From the NCBI GenBank assembly GCA_015680635.1, contig JAABOA010000463.1, positions 1 to 14,768 on the forward strand: a stretch of 14,768 bases of DNA, read 5' to 3'. A program made the translations under genes and the position numbers. This document shows positions 8,108 to 14,768 of this stretch, piece by piece. The notes beneath the pieces were generated by a model that did no database searches, was not told where the DNA came from, and worked only from the letters and a program-made list of their open reading frames with translations. The stretch comes from Lunasporangiospora selenospora. Taxonomy: Eukaryota > Mortierellomycota > Mortierellomycetes > Mortierellales > Mortierellaceae. How positions within the stretch are numbered: position 1 is the first letter of the stretch; each line of letters opens with the position of its first letter.

Positions 8108-10429
8108 ATGAATCCAACAAACCCTTTTCACCTGCCCGAGATTTGCCTTCGCCTGATCCCTCACCTTGATGAAGCAAACCTCTTTAGTTGCATTCTTGTC
8201 TGTAGATCATGGTACACCCTCTTCATGCCTGCACTCTATGATACCTTCCCGGTCTGGCGAGCTACAGGAGCCATCAGGATAATTGAACCCACTTCCGACG
8301 ATTATTATCGTGTAGCCCTTTTCAAGAATGCCCGCAAGCACAACAAGTTGAGCCGGGCAACTTGCAGATGTTCTGTCGAAAATGAAAAGGACTGTGTCAT
8401 GAAGATCATCCGCCGCTCCAGCCGCTTTACGAGGAGTCTTATCCTTTTGGACCCCTCCATTTTTTTGGAAAGTCAGATGCTAAAGTTACAGTATGAAACA
8501 TGCATCACTGACAGGAGCCGAGCCGCCATCCAGACCCGAAGACGTGCCGCCAAGGGACGACGTTTACTACCAGACGAGACCAGTCCAGATGTTAAAAATA
8601 TCTTTTGCAGATTACGACATTTAGCCCTGGAGCCAATGTACTATCTTTACAGCGACGACCTGGTCAAGAAGGCCCCTCAAGTCGTAGACCAGTTTATGAT
8701 CATTGCAGAAGATTCTCGAGCGACGTTAGAATCCCTGTCCGAGAACTGGGCCGACATCTCGTGGGAACACCATTGTCGCTTCGCTTCACTGTTCATGGAA
8801 TGGCTATCGAGTTCTTTTAGCTCTGCGACACTTTCGTCATCCTTAGATATACTCAACAATACACAGGCCAGTGTTGGCATACAGCTCAAGGAACTTCGTC
8901 TAACATCCTGGGTAATCGAATTAGCGACGCTCAACTGGATCATTGAGGCGTGCCCGCGACTCGAGACGCTATCTCTTGATAGGACTTGTATCTTGCCGTC
9001 AAACGAAACCCCATCGCGTCGATCGCCAACACCTATTGTACCTTTTGCGCCATCTTTTGTTCTTAATACAAGAGGGATTACTTCATTGTCTTTGACCAAG
9101 GCAGAGCTTCCCACACATCATCCGATCGAGTTTAACTGTCCACTCGTACGCGAAATGACGATTGAAATTAGAACTCAGGCCACCATTGACAGGGATCTGG
9201 AAAACGTTAGTGCTAGTCGAGCCATCAGTACCTGGTTTGTCTGGACCCTTCCCCGAATCGAAAAGATCAAGTACATTGCAAGAGGATGGGATCCGAACGG
9301 AATCTTTGGTACCTCCATGATTGACTACCCTGCAACAGCTTTTGGATGGTCTCGGGACGTAAGGAACGTAAAGGTGGCCTCCTACCTTTCCAAGTATCGA
9401 AAGAATCAACCTACCCCCAAGACCAAGAGACGCAACCTGGAAGAATGGCCAACCGATTCGTTGACGACGCTCGTATTTATCGGTGCTGGACTGCGAAAAA
9501 GACAGGTGGCCCGCTTGACCTTTCCAGCCAATCGTCTCGTCAACCTGAATCTCTCTTGGGATACACAACTCGATGGAGAGGGAATTATTCGAATCCTCAC
9601 AAAATGTCCGCACCTTCGTCGCCTAATCATCGCAAGCGTCTTTCTCTGGCTTGACGAACACACAAAGGCATTGGAGACGCCATGGGCATGTCAGGGGCTG
9701 GAGGAGCTTTCGATCCTAACCTCCATTAGTCGTCGGCATGCGCGTCCTAGCATTAATCAGTGGCCTTATCAATTCGAGAGTCACTCCAAAACCAATCACA
9801 TCCGAAAGCCGGAACCAGTGGATAGCCAAGTCTCGACTTTGGCCGAGCCTATCGCCAAGACTCTGCCATCTAGACAAAAAATAAAGGGGGGCCCTTCGTA
9901 CAAAAAGGTCACGATCGATCAAGAAGAGCTGCTTCGGGAACAGGCGATCCAAGTAGCGAGTTTTTTGAACAAGTATCAAAAGCAGCCCAAGCCCAAGCTA
10001 GAAACATGTTTTGACCATCCAGTGGTCTCGGTATTCTACAAGAGGATCTCGGAACTGACCAAACTCAAGGAGCTCAATCTTGGAGAAGGTTATAACACTG
10101 TTTGGGTGTGCTGTGGTGTTCCTTTGACGCTTCAGAGCGGACTTGGACAGCTAAAGACATTGACAGAAATGAAGATCATCCATGTGACTTCATGGACAGA
10201 GATGATGGGTGCTCCTGAAGCCGATTGGATGGCGGAGCACTGGCCTCTATTGGAAAAGGTGGTCCTTCGTGAAAAGGAGCTGGCCTCTTTTCCGCAATCA
10301 CAGGCATTTCGAAAAGCTTTCGACCGATCATCACTCATTTTTCAAGCTGATATTTGCTACAGGAGCGACTACAAGTCATTGCCAGATGATGAGCTCTATT
10401 TTTCTTCGGATAGGAGCAAGATCAAATAA
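8108..10429 (+). CDS. F-box protein with leucine-rich-repeat-like region
   Basis: This is a single-exon protein of 773 residues. Residues 6-50 match an F-box: PFHLPEICLRLIPHL, then a LFSCILVCRSWYTLFMPALYDTF stretch with the typical L..C..VCR.W pattern. F-boxes bind Skp1 and place the protein in an SCF ubiquitin ligase, where the rest of the chain selects substrates. Leucine-patterned segments suggest degenerate LRRs: LKELRLTSW, LETLSLDRT, ITSLSLTKA, LVNLNLSWD, LRRLIIASV, LEELSILTS and LKELNLGEG. They are spread over about residues 290-670. Basic, poorly ordered inserts (for example around 570-630) interrupt them. The start is the first ATG in frame; the open frame extends upstream only through non-ATG codons. 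The substrate is not predictable. Such F-box/LRR genes are numerous in Mortierella-type fungi. Confidence 0.85.
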   Translation: MNPTNPFHLPEICLRLIPHLDEANLFSCILVCRSWYTLFMPALYDTFPVWRATGAIRIIEPTSDDYYRVALFKNARKHNKLSRATCRCSVENEKDCVMKIIRRSSRFTRSLILLDPSIFLESQMLKLQYETCITDRSRAAIQTRRRAAKGRRLLPDETSPDVKNIFCRLRHLALEPMYYLYSDDLVKKAPQVVDQFMIIAEDSRATLESLSENWADISWEHHCRFASLFMEWLSSSFSSATLSSSLDILNNTQASVGIQLKELRLTSWVIELATLNWIIEACPRLETLSLDRTCILPSNETPSRRSPTPIVPFAPSFVLNTRGITSLSLTKAELPTHHPIEFNCPLVREMTIEIRTQATIDRDLENVSASRAISTWFVWTLPRIEKIKYIARGWDPNGIFGTSMIDYPATAFGWSRDVRNVKVASYLSKYRKNQPTPKTKRRNLEEWPTDSLTTLVFIGAGLRKRQVARLTFPANRLVNLNLSWDTQLDGEGIIRILTKCPHLRRLIIASVFLWLDEHTKALETPWACQGLEELSILTSISRRHARPSINQWPYQFESHSKTNHIRKPEPVDSQVSTLAEPIAKTLPSRQKIKGGPSYKKVTIDQEELLREQAIQVASFLNKYQKQPKPKLETCFDHPVVSVFYKRISELTKLKELNLGEGYNTVWVCCGVPLTLQSGLGQLKTLTEMKIIHVTSWTEMMGAPEADWMAEHWPLLEKVVLREKELASFPQSQAFRKAFDRSSLIFQADICYRSDYKSLPDDELYFSSDRSKIK

Positions 10430-10440
10430 ATGTTGCTTCT

Positions 10441-10504
10441 GTTTGTTTGTTTGTTTGTTTGTATGTATGTATGTTTGTTTGTTTGAGAGAGATAGAGAGA
10501 GAGA
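10441..10504. repeat. Compound microsatellite (GTTT)5(GTAT)3(GTTT)3(GA-rich)
   Basis: Consecutive tetranucleotide blocks run 10441-10460, 10461-10472 and 10473-10484, followed by a GA-rich tract with one T interruption. It lies 12 bases past the F-box stop, in the spacer between two convergent genes, and is likely within both 3' untranslated regions. Confidence 0.93.
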
Positions 10505-10537
10505 TACATTGGTATTTAAAAAGACACAGAGCTACGC

Positions 10538-10981
10538 CTAGAGTGGAAAACGGTAAAGGTGGTTTTTTTGCGAGCCATTGCTTTTGTAGACTCCAGCAAG
10601 TGTTTGTTCGTCCGTCTTGTAGAACATGGGTTTCTTATAATCCATCTTTTCATGCAGAACGGTCGCCACCCGATACACGTCCTCTTGATCCAGATAATCT
10701 GGTGTGTACACAATAATCACACCCGTCGCCGAGCTAGTCGCGTTAGGGTTGGTTCGAGCCGTGGAGCATTTGGCCAATCCTCCCAACTGGTCGCGTTCCA
10801 CCATGTCCTTGACGACCAACCATTTTTCGTCCAGAAGAGACTTTTCGTAAAACAACATCCATTTCCCGCTACGCGCTCCGCCCGTAAAAGGCTTGGAGAA
10901 GGATTCGGCCCATACCCAGAACGAGTCGAGAACTTTGGTGGGGACTGAGGCTCGGATCGCGGATGAGGTCAAAGACTCCAT
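10538..10981 (-). CDS. DUF1917/Bles03-like (UPF0696) small protein
   Basis: This intronless 147-residue protein is read leftwards from ATG at 10979-10981, with stop TAG at 10538-10540. An in-frame TAA directly precedes the ATG, so this start is firm unless a further exon is spliced on. Features resembling the Bles03/UPF0696 family are SGKWMLF (38-44), the spacer and DEKW, a CSTARTNPNAT segment (72-82), GVIIVYTPDYLDQEDVYRV (87-105) and a C-terminal YKTDEQTLAGVY (121-132) ending LYRFP. The known structure of that family has an eIF4E-like fold, but its biochemical role is not established, so no function is given. No signal peptide or membrane segment is visible. It converges on the F-box gene, with 108 bases between the stop codons. 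The family assignment is from motif memory and needs a profile search. Confidence 0.65.
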   Translation of the reverse strand: MESLTSSAIRASVPTKVLDSFWVWAESFSKPFTGGARSGKWMLFYEKSLLDEKWLVVKDMVERDQLGGLAKCSTARTNPNATSSATGVIIVYTPDYLDQEDVYRVATVLHEKMDYKKPMFYKTDEQTLAGVYKSNGSQKNHLYRFPL

Positions 10982-10996
10982 TTATTTATTTATTTA
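10981..10996. repeat. (TTTA)4 repeat abutting a start codon
   Basis: Four TTTA units are followed by a T-run. On the minus strand this gives repeated TAAA ending in TAAATGGAG, so the last repeat unit supplies the first base of the DUF1917-like start codon. The A-rich context before the ATG suits efficient initiation. Confidence 0.9.
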
Positions 10997-11000
10997 TTTT

Positions 11001-11060
11001 TTTGGAGCGAGAGAGAGGGTGTGAATGAGTGAAGAATGGGGATGAAGGTTGAAATGGAGA
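11001..11060 (-). promoter_or_regulatory. CT-rich leader of the DUF1917-like gene (minus strand)
   Basis: The plus strand reads GGAGCGAGAGAGAGGGTGTGAATGAG here, so the minus-strand transcript would be CT-rich immediately upstream of its start codon, as for the other genes in the window. No TATA box was recognised close by. Confidence 0.4.
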
Positions 11061-12570
11061 GACTATGATGCAGTCGTTACTGCGCCACAAATCGGCGGCG
11101 TCAAGGAGTCGTGAATTCTTTGAAAAAATACACGAGCTGAGAACAGCTAGCAAGATACGTTTGGGGGGAAAGGGGAGAATGATCTTTTTAGTTTATTGGG
11201 GCACTCGGCTGTCTGCTAATTTCTTTGAGAAGGGTTTGGTCGCGTGTCAGCATAGGCCCCAACGAGTCTTTGGTTAAAGTAAAAAAAGGTACCAAAGGGC
11301 GTAGAGTGGACACAAATGCATGACCTGGATGGTATTCCATTCTTGAGATTGCATCTTGCCGCAGTACATCTTTCAGCATGTTGTATGCTTATGACAGACA
11401 GCCTTCGTGCACACCGAGGATGATGTGTACCAAAATACTGTCCGATTGAGTGCTGGTAGGCTCCAATTTCTTGGTTACAGCCTCTAGTTTATGAACTGAT
11501 CACAGCGCAGAAGATTGTCTTTTTTTTTTTGAAAGCATAGCAAGGTGCAAAATGAGCACACGACTCTCCTTGGGAGACTAGTCTTTCTTTTCATGCGGTA
11601 GAAATGGATTCCTTGCCACGCCGGGTGGAAGCCGATATAGTGTAGTTGAGTTTCAAAGTAGAGGATCAGAGGAGTTCAGCGTTGAAAAGTCATGATTGTA
11701 GACGCTACAATGACCTGCTAATGATTAGTAAAGAAATAAAAGGGCAATTGACTTCCTTTACATGTGCCTCGCCTCACGGTATCGTCCAGGCGCCCGATCC
11801 ACAGCAAACTAAACGAGAGCTATAGGAATTGGACCAGTTATTGGGTTAGGATAGTTGTCGGACCAAAATGAAACGTCATATTCCGTCTAGGATTCTGACA
11901 ATAGAAAAGGACTAAGGGGGATGCAAGATGGGTATGGTATAGTGTGGAGGATAGTGAACAAAAAGTCATCATATATGTTCAGTTGGAGAGGATTTTTATA
12001 AAGTTATTTATTCCAGAGTTCATTGGCGCTTTGGCTTCTGACAGGATAGCGAGTTTGCGTTGTTGAATTGACATTGGGCCTTTTTCTTCAAAATAAATAA
12101 CACTTGCCAGATGAACCATTGGGTCGAAGAGGTTGTTGTGTAAACCAGAAAGGTACTTGACCTTGGATCATGGTTGGAAAGCCATACTTTTGTTATCTCG
12201 ATAGTAAAACCTACCCTTCTACAACGAATTTCCTTGAGAGTGATCTAGCAAAAACAAGTCGTTACCGTGTAATAACCCAGTCAAGGATAGTGACCTGGGA
12301 TTGGCGAGGATGAAACCTGGACTTGTGAGTGCTGAATGGCAGAAACAGTGTTAATGGTTGTAGCGAGCCATCAAGGTCAAGCGTAAACAAACCCAAGTGG
12401 CCAGAATATAGCAAATGGACGTTCAAAATTCAGGAGACTATGGGTATCGAGTCTTGAAACGTAGGAAAGCAAAAAAAAAAGATGCTGGCATGTGAAAAGG
12501 TAGACTAGAGGGTAGAGAACCAGAGTATTCGGTATGAATCAGTACTTTTCAAGACGGATTGGATGAATAT
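11061..12570. other. 1.5-kb stretch with no recognised gene
   Basis: Both strands are full of stops; no frame exceeds about 70 codons and none resembles a known family. The stretch has a T11-12 run at about 11519-11530 and an A10 run near 12472-12481, plus AT-rich patches (11725-11745, 11990-12015, 12085-12100). It could be promoter, a non-coding transcript or decayed sequence. I see no tRNA, 5S rRNA or spliceosomal RNA in it. Confidence 0.5.
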
Positions 12571-12600
12571 ATCATTGGATTGAAAAAGAGAGAGAGAGGG

Positions 12601-12686
12601 AGAAAGAAGAGAGAAGAGGAAGAGAGAAGAGAGAGAGAGAGAGAGAAAGAAGAGAGAAGAGGAAGAGAGAAGAGAGAGAGAGAGAG
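12601..12686. repeat. GA-rich minisatellite: perfect 43-bp tandem duplication
   Basis: The 43-bp purine-only block at 12601-12643 (beginning AGAAAGAAGAGAGAAGAGGA) is repeated exactly at 12644-12686. It is flanked on the left by more GA-rich sequence from about 12580. It is most likely a slippage or unequal-crossover product. On the minus strand it reads as a CT-rich tract. Confidence 0.92.
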
Positions 12687-12690
12687 AACA

Positions 12691-12708
12691 GCTCTTTTAT
12701 AAAAGAGC
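12691..12708. promoter_or_regulatory. 18-bp perfect palindrome containing a TATA box on both strands
   Basis: GCTCTTTTATAAAAGAGC is its own reverse complement with no spacer. It carries TATAAAAG on the plus strand at 12698-12705 and the same sequence on the minus strand at 12701-12694. Minus-strand reading leads immediately into a CT-rich tract (12600-12690), the composition of leaders here. The palindrome is certain; promoter function is inferred. Confidence 0.6.
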
Positions 12709-13139
12709 AAATGATGGACAATGAATGATGAATGGAATGGCTGCAGCAACTGCGCCCTTTTTTTTAATTATTGATGGGAATGGGAACGCACGAGCCACAT
12801 ATACAAGATGGACACATTGACTTAAAAGGCGGCAAGCACGAGCAGGAAGCGTAACACAGGGCCAGTCAGTGGCGTCCTTCTCTTGTCGGGCCACGTGCAG
12901 GATGTCTCCATGGGGAGAAGATGAACAATCTTTTTTCATCTTATGGCATGTGTGCTCATGGCAAGTGTCATCAGTAAGTAATGTCGATGCAGTCCCAGAA
13001 CAACAAGAGCCCTGTTTGCAACAGTTCCTCTCGGCGTTTTGGAGAGACAAGAGCGAGCGTGATGGGGAGGATGTAGGAGTGGGGCCGCACCTGGTCAGAC
13101 ACGCGTGTGGCATGACAAAGACGGAATCGATGGGTGGGC

Positions 13140-13262
13140 ACAGACTCAGGCTGAGAGAGAGTGAGAGTGAGAGTGAGAGAATGGGAGAGCATTGGTAGTC
13201 CCAGAACAGGCGCCCTTGAAGAGGCTTGGGTATGGACAGGCAAGAGAAAGAGCGAGAGAGAC
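13140..13262. repeat. GA-rich interrupted tracts
   Basis: The stretch includes a short (GAGAGT)n-type tandem at about 13154-13178 and a GA-rich patch at 13242-13262. They cause serine/leucine-rich spurious reading frames on the minus strand. Confidence 0.75.
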
Positions 13263-13280
13263 AAAGGAGGAAAGGCACAT

Positions 13281-13370
13281 GCGCCCTGCGTGCGGACATG
13301 TGTCTGGGCCGGCCCCGGCGAGAGGCGCGCTGAGATGCGGAGCGGAGCGGCCGAAGCAGCCACGACAGGC
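13281..13370. other. GC-rich island
   Basis: This short stretch is much more GC-rich than its surroundings. It includes the perfect palindrome GGGCCGGCCC (13306-13315) and a tandem GCGGA repeat near 13336-13347. It sits between GA-rich blocks, upstream of the purine/pyrimidine switch. It may be a promoter-associated element of the gene at 14551; nothing in it looks coding. Confidence 0.5.
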
Positions 13371-13400
13371 CATGTGAAATTGAGATTGTGGGTGGATTGA

Positions 13401-13403
<3 letters not shown>

Positions 13404-13450
<47 letters not shown>
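13404..13450. repeat. (GA)n microsatellite
   Basis: A pure AG/GA run of 47 bases. Immediately to its right the plus strand changes to pyrimidine-rich. Confidence 0.95.
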
Positions 13451-13453
<3 letters not shown>

Positions 13454-13477
13454 CCCTTTTGCCCATCCAACCAGACA

Positions 13478-14283
13478 CAAACAGACACAGCTCTCTGTTC
13501 AGTCCCTTCTCTCTTCTCTTCTCTCGTCTCTTGCTTGTTCCCCCACTTGATCCCATTCATTCTCCATCACAACAGCCTATACCCTCTTTTCTCTTTTCCT
13601 TTCTTTTCCTCTCTTCTTCTTTCGCCCATCCTTGCTTCCGCCACCATTCTTTTTCCTCAACTCATCGTCACATTGTCACATCGACTCTAGCCCCTGCTCC
13701 TCGATCCCGACACTGGGCACACATACACCCCTCCTGTCTCCGTTCTCACATCCTCTATCTTCCCAGGTATATGATCTTTCTCTCATTCCTCAATCTACCA
13801 GCCGAATGGGCATTCCATTCTCGAATCCGATCTACACATGGCCTCGAGGTCACGCCCCCATTTCTTCTCTCACTCGCTCTCACCACTCTCTTCTCAAGAG
13901 ACCCCCAGAAGAGGGCAAAGGGAGAGAGAGAGAGGAGAAGGAGAGGAGCAGCTCATTCACTAGCAACGGCAACCATGGTGCATGGCGATGGAATGGGAAG
14001 ATCGAGAGAGTGTTAAAAAAAAGGCTACTCAAACCAACCCCAGCATATTTTCCCTTCTGGCTTGCTTCGGGCCCAATAAGACGCGGGCGATCTGATTGTC
14101 ATATGTCACCAGCCGATGCGCTGGTTGTTAATTTCCTGTGCTGGCCCTGAATCGCTATCGGCCTATGGCCGTATGTGCGTGTGTGCACATGTGTACATGT
14201 GTGTGCGTGCCAATGTGTGCTGCAGCACTTTCCTGGGACCACTCTGCTCTCTTATCTAACTCGCGCTCTCTCTATTCTCTCTC

Positions 14284-14318
<35 letters not shown>

Positions 14319-14550
14319 GTCTCCTACTGCTCTTCACTCTCACCCTCGTTTGCCTGCTCTCTCTTTCTCTCATCCTCGCTCCTTCTCTCTCTCTCTCTCT
14401 CTCTCTCCTCTCTTCTACCATCCCCTTCTGTTGCTCGCATCCTCACCCTTGAACAGAGAACAATCTTTCGAGTACCTCCTCGCACCCCCCCCCCCACCAC
14501 CACCACTCTTTTCTCTTTCTTCACCACGGCGGTTCGAGCCTACGCCCGAC
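13478..14550 (+). promoter_or_regulatory. Long CT-rich promoter/leader of the gene starting at 14551
   Basis: Over one kilobase of pyrimidine-rich plus strand includes (CT)n runs at 14287-14316 and 14384-14407, a C11 run at 14485-14495 followed by CAC repeats, and a purine-rich interruption around 13900-13950. Frames here give Ser/Leu/Pro-rich low-complexity translations. Many ATGs precede the proposed start, so upstream ORFs or a 5'-UTR intron are likely. CCCAG|GTATAT at 13763-13772 could act as donor or acceptor. Confidence 0.5.
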
Positions 14551-14768
14551 ATGTCCACCGCCAAGGCTTCTCAGCCAATGTCCATTTCACAGCTCTGTCA
14601 TCAGGACAACAACCAGGATGACTTGGACCATGATCCACTCGACCTTGAACCCTCGACGAGATATCCTCGCCTTCCTACCTTTCCTGCAGACACTGACGAC
14701 AACGATTTCGAAGAGTTGACCGCTGCCCAAAACTGCAGTCCCCATCACCTCCGACACAACTACGAGTC
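14551..14768 (+). CDS. 5' part of an unidentified gene, running off the window
   Basis: An ATG at 14551 opens a frame of 72 full codons with no stop before the window edge. It begins MSTAKASQPMSISQLCHQDN and is then rich in Asp, Asn, Pro and Thr (DDLDHDPLDLEP, FPADTDDNDFEE). Balanced codon use, in contrast to the repetitive upstream frames, and the CT-rich leader ending just before it support a real start. An acidic, disordered N-terminus after a long leader is typical of fungal regulators such as transcription factors, but no domain is present in this part, so no function is assigned. A second ATG at codon 10 is an alternative start. Confidence 0.55.
   Translation, partial: MSTAKASQPMSISQLCHQDNNQDDLDHDPLDLEPSTRYPRLPTFPADTDDNDFEELTAAQNCSPHHLRHNYE

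Noticed and set aside
10750-10760. GGTTCGAGCC, resembling a tRNA B box (also near 14531)
   Set aside because: No matching A box, acceptor stem or cloverleaf surrounds either copy. One lies inside the DUF1917-like coding region, the other just before the ATG at 14551.
11188-11379. 63-codon minus-strand frame
   Set aside because: It is short, with no recognised motif, homologue or supporting leader. Frames of this length are expected by chance.
11417-11505. C/D snoRNA-like pair (ATGATGT then CTGA about 80 bases later)
   Set aside because: The flanks do not pair into the terminal stem and no clear C'/D' boxes are seen, so a chance match is likely.
12697-13560. 287-codon minus-strand open frame
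   Set aside because: It is dominated by Ser-Leu runs from the GA/CT microsatellites, resembles no protein family, and overlaps two other equally open frames of the same low-complexity kind.
14108-14125. Hairpin ACCAGC-loop-GCTGGT
   Set aside because: A 6-bp stem with a 6-base loop is common by chance and has no T-run or other partner element to make it functional.
1-14768. CRISPR array, transposon or viral remnant
   Set aside because: No spaced repeat array, terminal inverted repeats with a transposase, reverse transcriptase or capsid-like frame was seen. All repeats found are simple-sequence or short local duplications.

Overview
The window looks like nuclear DNA of a filamentous fungus, most likely an early-diverging one of the Mortierella type. 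This is an inference. It rests on short GT-AG introns, long CT-rich leaders before start codons, many GA/CT microsatellites, single-exon F-box/leucine-rich genes, and eukaryotic rather than bacterial gene structure. The species cannot be named from the sequence alone.

Layout from left to right. Positions 1-1125 hold a (GA)n tract, a stretch with no gene, and the CT-rich leader of the first gene, with a probable 5'-UTR intron at 998-1099. Positions 1126-5596 (+) are one five-exon gene of about 1339 codons. It is a large, mostly disordered protein with a RhoGAP-like domain that lacks the arginine finger, resembling the inactive RhoGAP domains of OCRL/INPP5B, followed by a coiled coil. Positions 5915-7246 (+) are an intronless nicotinate phosphoribosyltransferase (443 aa) with all the expected family motifs. 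Positions 8108-10429 (+) are an intronless F-box/LRR-like protein (773 aa), preceded by a paired 12-bp direct repeat and an AT-rich TATA-like element. Positions 10538-10981 (-) are a 147-aa protein resembling the DUF1917/Bles03 (UPF0696) family, convergent with the F-box gene.

From 10982 to 14550 there is about 3.5 kb with no convincing protein gene. It holds a GA-rich minisatellite with a perfect 43-bp tandem duplication, directly followed by an 18-bp perfect palindrome that contains a TATAAAAG box on both strands. It also holds a GC-rich island, and a switch from purine-rich to pyrimidine-rich on the + strand near 13450. The CT-rich part leads to an ATG at 14551. This starts a reading frame that stays open to the window edge and is probably the first part of a regulatory-type, low-complexity protein.

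The genes do not form an obvious pathway. NAD salvage, ubiquitin-ligase substrate selection and membrane/Rho-type scaffolding are unrelated roles, as is normal for fungal gene order. No mobile element, CRISPR array, rRNA or tRNA was found. The items most worth a second look are the degenerate RhoGAP protein, the bidirectional TATA palindrome in the gene-free region, and the paired repeats before the F-box gene.
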